DNA of 64,000 bases from assembly GCA_015058015.1 (NCBI GenBank), contig SVDM01000003.1:1-64000 (forward strand). Reading direction: 5' to 3'. Source of the DNA: Lachnospiraceae bacterium. Its GTDB lineage: Bacteria > Bacillota > Clostridia > Lachnospirales > Lachnospiraceae. The translations under genes and the position numbers were made by a program. Of this stretch, positions 58,081 through 64,000 are shown piece after piece; within the stretch, counting starts at the first letter, position 1, and every line of letters starts with the position of its first letter. The notes below the pieces were generated by a model, which saw only the letters and a program-made list of their open reading frames with translations, searched no databases and was not told the origin of the DNA.

Positions 58081-59805
58081 TTAATTAACGTATTTTAAGA
58101 TGGTATCCCAGATACCGTCAGCTTCAAGTCCCAGCTTCCAGGAACCAACTCCCGCAAGCCCTGCTTCCTTCATGACTTTAAGCTTTTCCTCGATGGATTT
58201 TTCTTCCTCGAGCCATATCTTATAAGTGCTGCCACCTACTACGTACTCTGCGTAGTACTGACCCAAATCAGCCTTCCATTCAGGGGTTACACCGTTGGTC
58301 TCAACACGTTTCCTTGCTTCATTCATTCCGACGGATACTACGGATAAATCGTATTTCTTCTCCCCTTCACCCGCTGTCTTTGGTGTCTCTTTCCACACTC
58401 TTGTGTAGAAGGGGATACCCATAATAAGCTTCTCAGCAGGAACTTCCTTCAATGTGTTCTCCACGGAATTCTTTACATAACCTATGGAAGCTACACTTCC
58501 GGCCTCTTCAGACTGCTTGTTGTGCTCATCATAAGCCATAACCACTACGTAGTCTGCGAACTTCGCCTGCTGGGTTCTGTTGTAGAAGAGGTTAAAACTC
58601 ATGGGCGGATAGTTATCCACGGATAGAACGATTCCATTGTTGTGGGTCTTAACGGACAATTCCCTGATAAACTGAATATATCCGTCGGCATTGGCCTCTT
58701 TTATAAGTTCAAAGTCAACATTGATACCGTCTATATTATATTGAATAGCTTCTGAAACCAGCTGATTAACCAGCTTCTGTCTCTTGGAAGTTACCTTCAG
58801 CACTTCATTGGCATCTCCTGCGCCGTCTACGTCATTGACAGTTGCCCATACCTCTACTCCCAATTGGTGAGCATAGTTAACATTGTCTGCACTGACAAGA
58901 GATGAAATGTTGCCCTCGTTATCCTTAAGGTTAAACCACGTGGGAGCAACCACCGTAAGTCCCTTAGTGGATGCCATGGATGTAAGAAATGAGCTGTTGG
59001 CAGTCTTATTGGTAACCTGATTCCATACCAGGTTGATGGTCTTGTCCTTCTTGATGGAAGGATATTCAGGTTCTTTAAAATCTCTGATGAGATTCTCATT
59101 ATGAGTCTTGCCCAGACTTCCTCCTGGAATATATCCCACAAAACCGTCTGCGGTTCTGACCTTTTTCCAGCTGCCCTCGTCTCCGAGAACCCATACATTC
59201 TCGCCCTTAACAGCCTGGGTAAGAATAGGGCTTTTAACTCCCGCCAGCTTCCTTACCGCATCAACTCTTCTTATCTCCGCCATGGGAGTCTCTCCCCACT
59301 GACTGGTGATAAGAACACGCTTTGGATTATCGAAAACCTTGTATTCAAGGTTGGTGTATTTTTGTATAAAGTCAATAGCTATATAAGCGCTGGGTCCGTC
59401 AGTCTTAAGGATGGTATACTCCTCGGAATTCTTATTCTTGGAGATATAGTAATCCTTGCTTCCCACCTCTACAGTTACCAAATTGCCGGGCAAAGTGTAG
59501 CACATAACATTCTCGTTATAATCAAAGTAGAATATGGGATTGATGTTGGTCTTGACGAATTCGTACTCCAGATACATCCTTCCGTCGTAGACCTTGGCAA
59601 CGGTGTCGGACTTTGTGCCCTGCCATACTACACCGGCATCTTCTTCGGACTTAATGTTAAAGTACTCGTTAAGATCCGCCTTCTCTTTGCCGGGAGTGTA
59701 CTTGATAACCAGGTAAATCACCAAAACAAGGACGATAGCCGACGCCCCCAAGATGACCCCTGCTCTTATTTTCAAAGCACGCCTTCTGGCCGCTCTTTTA
59801 TTCAT
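58081..59805 (-). CDS. GH18-family membrane-anchored protein with SH3 domain
   Basis: 574 residues. One membrane segment (~16-34), a copper-amine-oxidase-N-like region (~70-170), an SH3-like part (~190-230), then a GH18 domain with DGINVDFE at 359-366 where E366 is the catalytic acid. Resembles spore/cortex YaaH-type hydrolases of Firmicutes, so chitinase or N-acetylglucosaminidase on the cell wall; substrate unproven. Own promoter, divergent from the small gene at 60269. Confidence 0.88.
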   Translation of the reverse strand: MNKRAARRRALKIRAGVILGASAIVLVLVIYLVIKYTPGKEKADLNEYFNIKSEEDAGVVWQGTKSDTVAKVYDGRMYLEYEFVKTNINPIFYFDYNENVMCYTLPGNLVTVEVGSKDYYISKNKNSEEYTILKTDGPSAYIAIDFIQKYTNLEYKVFDNPKRVLITSQWGETPMAEIRRVDAVRKLAGVKSPILTQAVKGENVWVLGDEGSWKKVRTADGFVGYIPGGSLGKTHNENLIRDFKEPEYPSIKKDKTINLVWNQVTNKTANSSFLTSMASTKGLTVVAPTWFNLKDNEGNISSLVSADNVNYAHQLGVEVWATVNDVDGAGDANEVLKVTSKRQKLVNQLVSEAIQYNIDGINVDFELIKEANADGYIQFIRELSVKTHNNGIVLSVDNYPPMSFNLFYNRTQQAKFADYVVVMAYDEHNKQSEEAGSVASIGYVKNSVENTLKEVPAEKLIMGIPFYTRVWKETPKTAGEGEKKYDLSVVSVGMNEARKRVETNGVTPEWKADLGQYYAEYVVGGSTYKIWLEEEKSIEEKLKVMKEAGLAGVGSWKLGLEADGIWDTILKYVN

Positions 59806-59844
59806 GTTTTTCCTCCAATACGCCTAGTATTTACAATCTGTTTT

Positions 59845-59874
59845 ATTATAGCACATCATTTACAACGATTACAA
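59845..59874 (-). promoter_or_regulatory. Promoter of the GH18 gene
   Basis: Minus strand: TTGTAA (59874-59869), 18-bp spacer, TGC-TATAAT (59850-59845). Confidence 0.65.
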
Positions 59875-59979
59875 TACTGCTATAGTACTCGCCTCAAGCA
59901 AAATTGAGCCTTTTATGCATTTTTTTCGCCCAAATACGACAATTTTTTCTTTTCTCTCCGGATTTGGCTTTAAAAATAA

Positions 59980-60017
59980 AAGAAAGCCTCTCGGAAAAGT
60001 TTTCCCAAGGGGCTTTC
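59980..60017 (-). terminator. Terminator of the small gene at 60054
   Basis: Minus strand: GAAAGCCCCTTGGGAAAA pairs with TTTTCCGAGAGGCTTTC over most of its length, then TTTTATTTTTA. Confidence 0.75.
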
Positions 60018-60053
60018 AGTGTCCTATTTTTTTTGCCGTATTATTTTGATTTT

Positions 60054-60269
60054 TTATCGGTTAATGACTTTATCAAATCGAAGTTCTCTGACCTCTCCTT
60101 CGTCATCCCAGATATAATCTCGCATATAATTGCCATGCTTGTCTTCGATGACGCAGGCTTTAACGATTTCTTCCGGCGTAGCCGGCTTGTTCCTGAGACG
60201 GAAGGTGACGCCGCGATTTGCGTAACTTTGCAACTCAACCAAAAAGTTGATTTGTTCCTCTGTGTTCAT
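60054..60269 (-). CDS. Small protein of unknown function
   Basis: 71 residues from ATG 60269 (GGAG 6 bases upstream; the longer frame to 60302 lacks one). Starts MNTEEQINFLVELQSYANRG and ends in charged residues with ELRFDKVINR; soluble, no Cys or membrane segment. Its good ribosome site and dedicated terminator suggest it is real. No family recognised. Confidence 0.65.
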   Translation of the reverse strand: MNTEEQINFLVELQSYANRGVTFRLRNKPATPEEIVKACVIEDKHGNYMRDYIWDDEGEVRELRFDKVINR

Positions 60270-60748
60270 AAAAAATCTCCTATAAATACATGATAAATGC
60301 ATACAAAAGAAGGTCGTGATATATCTGCATTTATACTAAGTACCAGCATGCCCCCTTTCGTATAAACAAAAGTTTCTAACGCCCGGACGGGTAATTAAAG
60401 ATAAAATGATAATTGGAATAATAAGATATAAATTTTGAAACACAAAAGTGTTCTTATGATGTCGGTAGAAAATGTGATGTTCTATCTTTCTCGAAGTGCT
60501 AAATAAAACCAATCCTAATGCCGATAAAGATAGTAACAAGAACAGTTAATAACTACATTCCTTGAAATATAACGCCCGCCTCGTTATGTAATAACCTCCC
60601 TTCGTTTTTATCAAGCGTTTGAGATTATTATATACATAATTGGAAAATATTTCAAGCCCTAATACACAAAAAATTCACGGAAATTTATTCCTTAGTTATT
60701 GACTTTCTACATACGATAATATACGCTGAACAGTAGCGTATTATATCC
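60270..60748. other. Intergenic stretch without recognised gene
   Basis: About 480 bp of AT-rich DNA between the small unknown gene and the mecA promoter. It holds one open frame (60336-60539, minus) with two hydrophobic stretches but no ATG or ribosome site, which I do not accept as a gene. No repeat or RNA gene seen. Confidence 0.5.
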
Positions 60749-60777
60749 TTTACAACGCGTCGCGAATTGTGTATACT
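60749..60777 (+). promoter_or_regulatory. Promoter of mecA
   Basis: TTTACA (60749-60754), 17-bp spacer, TATACT (60772-60777); ATG at 60833 with AAGGAAG upstream. Confidence 0.75.
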
Positions 60778-60832
60778 ATATACACATCACCAGAATTATT
60801 GTAAGTCTTTTTCTTGACAAGGAAGTGATAGT

Positions 60833-61621
60833 ATGAAAATAGAAAAAGTAAACGACAATCAAATAAGGTGCACATTAACCAAGGCCGATCTTGCTGACAG
60901 GCAGTTAAAGCTTAGTGAATTGGCTTACGGTACAGAAAAAGCCAAAGATCTTTTCCGCGATATGATGCAGCAGGCTGCATACGAGTTCGGTTTTGAAGCA
61001 GAGGACATACCCCTTATGATAGAGGCTATTCCCCTTTCATCAGAGTGTATTATTCTCATCATTACCAAGGTAGAATATCCGGAAGAATTAGATACAAGAT
61101 TCTCGAAGTTTGCTCCTTCCGCTTTCAACGAATCATCGGATGACTATGAGGACATAGATGACGAAGAGGAAGTAGATGCAACAGAAGTATTAGACCTCTT
61201 CAAGAAGTTACAGGATACTCCTGTAGAAGAAGAGCCCGCGCCTAAGTTCGTTCCCTTGAATGAAGCTATCGAGAGCAGCAAGAACAAGCAGGCAGATGCT
61301 ATTACCAAGGGTATCGACCCAAAGCTTTACAACATGCTTTTCGTTTTCGATACTATCGAGGAAGTTGCTAAAGCGGCTAATGCATTGTCCGGAGCTTATG
61401 ATGAGATTAACACTCTTTGGAAGGACCCCAAAGCTTGCAACTATGTTCTTCTTATTACCAAGGGAGACATTGATTCCAAGAACTATCCGAAGGTTTGCAA
61501 TATCATCACGGAATATGCTTCCAAGAGAAAATGCACTGATGCGGCCATCGCCTACATGAACGAGCATTTCGATCTAATTGTTAGGAACAATGCCCTTCAG
61601 ACACTAAAAGAACTTAACTAG
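60833..61621 (+). CDS. mecA: Adaptor protein MecA
   Basis: 262 residues. N-terminal MKIEKVNDNQIRCTLTKADLADR and GFEAEDIPLMIEA, an acidic linker (~100-150), and a C-terminal domain with LYNMLFVFDTIEEVAKAA, YVLLITKG. MecA links targets to ClpC. Bidirectional terminator downstream. Confidence 0.93.
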   Translation: MKIEKVNDNQIRCTLTKADLADRQLKLSELAYGTEKAKDLFRDMMQQAAYEFGFEAEDIPLMIEAIPLSSECIILIITKVEYPEELDTRFSKFAPSAFNESSDDYEDIDDEEEVDATEVLDLFKKLQDTPVEEEPAPKFVPLNEAIESSKNKQADAITKGIDPKLYNMLFVFDTIEEVAKAANALSGAYDEINTLWKDPKACNYVLLITKGDIDSKNYPKVCNIITEYASKRKCTDAAIAYMNEHFDLIVRNNALQTLKELN

Positions 61622-61644
61622 TATATAAATGGCTACAAGATATA

Positions 61645-61680
61645 AAACGGCTTAGCCCATAAGGGTTAAGCCGTTTCTTT
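61645..61680. terminator. Bidirectional terminator between mecA and the DUF1858 gene
   Basis: AAACGGCTTAGCCC (61645-61658) and GGGTTAAGCCGTTT (61663-61676) with a 4-base loop, followed by CTTT on plus and TATATC on minus after TTTT. Confidence 0.85.
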
Positions 61681-61686
61681 CGTCTA

Positions 61687-61884
61687 TTATTTATTTAAGT
61701 ATGCATTAAGCTCGTTGGTTATTACGTCAGGATTAAGTCCATGGACAATAGCTGCCTCCTCAAGGCTCTCGCCCTGAGCTGAAGGACATCCAACACAATG
61801 CATTCCCGACTCAAGAAGAACTCTAATTAATCCTTCGTCAAGTCTGATAATATCTGAAATAATCATGTCTTTAGTTACCTGCAT
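61687..61884 (-). CDS. DUF1858-domain protein
   Basis: 65 residues from ATG 61884 (AAGGAGG 8 bases upstream). DMIISDIIRLDEGLIRVLLESGMHCVGC is the DUF1858 signature with its CxxC. These small proteins often accompany hybrid-cluster or redox enzymes; here it lies 90 bp downstream of a ferredoxin. Confidence 0.85.
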   Translation of the reverse strand: MQVTKDMIISDIIRLDEGLIRVLLESGMHCVGCPSAQGESLEEAAIVHGLNPDVITNELNAYLNK

Positions 61885-61913
61885 TTTTGTTCCTCCTTTA
61901 AAGTTTTGTGTAA

Positions 61914-61948
61914 TTAAAAACGGGCAGAGTACATCTCCCCCACCCGTT
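61914..61948 (-). terminator. Terminator of the ferredoxin gene
   Basis: Minus strand: AACGGGTGGGGGAG...CTCTGCCCGTT then TTTAATTA. Confidence 0.6.
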
Positions 61949-61974
61949 AATATAAACATATGTTAGTGTTTTAA

Positions 61975-62145
61975 TTAGCCCTCTTTAATAGCATCGTTGG
62001 GGCAAGAATCTGCACATGTTCCGCAATCTGCACAATCATCTGCATTAATAACATATTTGTCAGCACCCTCGCTGATAGCGCTTACAGGACACTCATCGAT
62101 ACATGTTCCGCAGCATACGCAATCATCTGTAATAACATAAGCCAT
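61975..62145 (-). CDS. 2[4Fe-4S] ferredoxin (56 residues)
   Basis: Reads MAYVITDDCVCCGTCIDECP ... DDCADCGTCADSCPNDAIKEG: two CxxCxxCxxxCP clusters (CVCCGTCIDECP and CADCGTCADSCP), 8 cluster Cys plus one extra. ATG 62145 has AGGAGG about 8 bases upstream. Classic clostridial electron carrier, soluble. Small and easily missed. Followed by its terminator and the DUF1858 gene. Confidence 0.95.
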   Translation of the reverse strand: MAYVITDDCVCCGTCIDECPVSAISEGADKYVINADDCADCGTCADSCPNDAIKEG

Positions 62146-62270
62146 AATAATAATCCTCCTTGTAATACAATAAAATTAGCATTCTTTAATCCGCTCTTAG
62201 CGGCTAAGCATATTCTAATATAAATCTTCGCATAAAACAAGCATTTTATAATATTTTTACTAACTAAAGA

Positions 62271-63614
62271 TTATAAGCTATGGCTACCCTTTTCTTTGTT
62301 GGCAAACTTGGTAAATTCGGGGATCCATACCAGTTCCACCATTCCCACAGGGCCGTTTCTTTGCTTGGCTATATTAATCTCAGAGATATTCTTCTTCTCC
62401 GTATCCGGATGATAATAATCATCCCTGTATATAAACATAACAACGTCCGCGTCCTGCTCAATGGAACCGGATTCACGAAGGTCCGACAACATGGGTCTGT
62501 GATCCGGACGCTGCTCTACTGCACGGGATAGCTGGGACAATGCAACCACCGGTACGTTAAGCTCTCTTGCAAGAGCCTTCAATGACCTGGATATCTCCGA
62601 TACTTCCTGCTGTCTGGAATCCGTGCGGCTCCTCGAAGTCATAAGTTGCAGGTAGTCGATAATGACCATCTTAATGTCATGCTCAAGCTTATACTTTCTG
62701 CACTTAGATCTGAGTTCGCCAATAGAGATACCCGGAGTGTCATCTATAATTAAGGGCGACAATCCCACAATATCTGCGGACTCTCCCAGTCTGCTCCACT
62801 CTTCATCAGTCAATCGTCCTTTTCTTATCTTCTGGGAATCCACCTTGGATTCCATGGCAAAGAGTCTGTTAACCAACTGGCCCTTGGACATCTCCAGACT
62901 GAATATGGCGACAGGGCTCTTCTCTTTGAAGGCCACATGCTGAGCAATATTCAGAACGAAGGCCGTCTTACCCATAGAAGGTCTGGCCGCAATTAGCACA
63001 AAGTCCGAAGGCTGCAAACCGGAAGTCATATAATCCAAGTCCAAAAAGCCTGTGGGCACACCGGTTACGGAACCCTTACTCTTGGCTGCAGCGGAAATCT
63101 TATTAAGCTGTTCAACTACAATCTCACTTATAGGGGTAAAATCCGTATGATTATTCTGTTGTAAAAGGTTGAATACATCCTTCTCCGTATTCTCTAATAT
63201 GGTCTCCATACCCGCCTTGCCTGCATAGCACTCGTTGGCAATGGCTTCAGTAGTACGGATAAGCTTACGAAGAATGGACTTCTCCCATACTATATTGGCA
63301 TAGTAATTAACGTTTGATGATGTCTCCGTATTACGAATCAAATCTCTGACATAGTCAAGATTGCTAATCTCCGGAGGAACATTCTTCTCCTTAAGCCGAT
63401 CCTGCAATACCACAAGATCCGTTGGTTTGCCTTCATTGCATAACTCAACCAAAGTCTCGAAGATAATTCCATACTGCTTCTGATAAAAATCATCCGGTGT
63501 CAGAGTCTCAGAGGCTACGATTATAGCGTCTCTGTCAAGAATCATGGATCCGATAACGGCCTGCTCGGCCTCCGGAGAATTGGGCATTACTCTTTTGAGA
63601 ACCTGCTCGTCCAT
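62271..63614 (-). CDS. dnaB: Replicative DNA helicase DnaB
   Basis: 447 residues. N-terminal MPNSPEAEQAVIGSMI, Walker A AARPSMGKTAF near 208-218, DYLQLM, SQLSRAVEQRPDHRPMLSDLRESG in pieces. Hexameric helicase (called DnaC in Bacillus). ATG overlaps the rplI stop by one base (TAATG). Confidence 0.97.
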   Translation of the reverse strand: MDEQVLKRVMPNSPEAEQAVIGSMILDRDAIIVASETLTPDDFYQKQYGIIFETLVELCNEGKPTDLVVLQDRLKEKNVPPEISNLDYVRDLIRNTETSSNVNYYANIVWEKSILRKLIRTTEAIANECYAGKAGMETILENTEKDVFNLLQQNNHTDFTPISEIVVEQLNKISAAAKSKGSVTGVPTGFLDLDYMTSGLQPSDFVLIAARPSMGKTAFVLNIAQHVAFKEKSPVAIFSLEMSKGQLVNRLFAMESKVDSQKIRKGRLTDEEWSRLGESADIVGLSPLIIDDTPGISIGELRSKCRKYKLEHDIKMVIIDYLQLMTSRSRTDSRQQEVSEISRSLKALARELNVPVVALSQLSRAVEQRPDHRPMLSDLRESGSIEQDADVVMFIYRDDYYHPDTEKKNISEINIAKQRNGPVGMVELVWIPEFTKFANKEKGSHSL

Positions 63615-64000
63615 TAAGACTCCTCCACTACATTTACTCTTAAAACTGCTGATACCTTGGGATGAAGCTTAATGGTTACTTCATGGAATCCCAATGTCTT
63701 TAAAGGTTCCGGCATCTGCATCTTCTTCTTGTCAAGCTCAAGGTCTAACTGTTCCTTGGCAGCCTTAGCCACTTCCTTGGAGGATACGGAACCGAATACC
63801 TTGCCGCCCTCTCCTGACTTGACTGCTACCTTTACAACCTTGCCTTCTAATTCTTTACCCAAAGCCTGTGCCGCTTCTAACTGTTCCTGCGCCACCTTAT
63901 CCTCGTGCTTTTTCTGCAGTTTTAAGTCATTCATATTCTTACCGTCTGCAGGTACAGCAAGTTTGCCGGGTATTAATTTATTCTTGGCATAACCGTCACT
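63614..64000 (-). CDS. rplI: Ribosomal protein L9 (N-terminus beyond window)
   Basis: 128 residues visible, starting inside SDGYAKNKLIPGKLA and continuing through the long helix (QKKHEDKVAQEQLEAA) to the C-terminal domain (FGSVSSKEVA, EVTIKLHPKVSAVLRVNVV). About 20 residues are missing. rplI-dnaB order is common near Firmicute origins. Confidence 0.96.
   Translation of the reverse strand, partial: SDGYAKNKLIPGKLAVPADGKNMNDLKLQKKHEDKVAQEQLEAAQALGKELEGKVVKVAVKSGEGGKVFGSVSSKEVAKAAKEQLDLELDKKKMQMPEPLKTLGFHEVTIKLHPKVSAVLRVNVVEES

Noticed and set aside
60336-60539. 67-residue minus-strand open frame with two hydrophobic stretches
   Set aside because: No ATG, no ribosome site; begins at TTG right after a stop; composition could be chance in AT-rich DNA.

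Overview
This window reads as chromosomal DNA of a low-to-mid GC Firmicute, most likely a Lachnospiraceae/Clostridia member (Butyrivibrio-like). Supporting signs are MecA, AlkD, HflX, a DnaD-DnaI helicase-loading pair, a YesMN-type two-component system, an SPKTG sortase signal, an AtpZ/AtpI-led F-type ATPase whose c subunit carries the sodium-binding pattern, and frequent TTG/GTG starts. The two edges cut genes: a C_GCAxxG_C_C-type protein at the left and ribosomal protein L9 at the right. I found no tRNA, rRNA or CRISPR array.

Layout. 1-2.3 kb: a broken TfoX-like stub, an IS256-family element whose transposase has a frameshift at an A8 run, and a HEPN-like membrane protein. 2.3-6.7 kb: AlkD-like protein, HflX, a LysR regulator and a divergent MATE exporter. 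6.6-11.2 kb: a six-gene divergon (Crp/Fnr-like regulator, TauC/SsuC-like permease and ATPase on the minus strand; HypB/UreG-like GTPase, stand-alone ABC ATPase and a cytosolic substrate-binding-protein-like protein on the plus strand) with two matching 18-bp operators between the arms. I regard this as the best candidate for an undescribed system. 11.2-17.8 kb: two copies, in opposite orientation, of a long palindromic element flank two secreted proteins (one with the two folds of intrinsic factor/transcobalamin in swapped order, one sortase-anchored GLUG protein) and a CLC-F-like channel; the two secreted genes share a duplicated upstream module.

17.8-25.4 kb: NSS transporter, PrsA-like lipoprotein, and mfd-pth-glmU(short). 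A 315-bp palindrome with perfect outer ends separates these from 25.8-37.2 kb: a sugar operon read on the minus strand in the order YesN-like regulator, YesM-like kinase, binding protein 1, ATPase, two permeases, binding protein 2, FGGY kinase, AraD-like epimerase. It looks like import and use of a pentose/furanose sugar (arabinose-like), with tandem direct repeats next to the -10 as the likely response-regulator site.

37.2-42.2 kb (plus strand): murC, then dnaD-dnaI-prs behind a strong promoter and a group of DnaA boxes. 42.3-46.8 kb: class A PBP and a large membrane-anchored protein with a degenerate C39-like tail. 46.9-54.1 kb: complete ATP synthase operon atpZ-I-B-E-F-H-A-G-D-C. 54.2-59.8 kb: ftsZ, dCMP deaminase, upp, a low-molecular-weight phosphatase, a Sua5-type tRNA modification enzyme and a GH18-type protein. 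60-64 kb: a small unknown gene, mecA, a DUF1858 protein, an 8-Cys ferredoxin (too short for most gene callers), dnaB and rplI.
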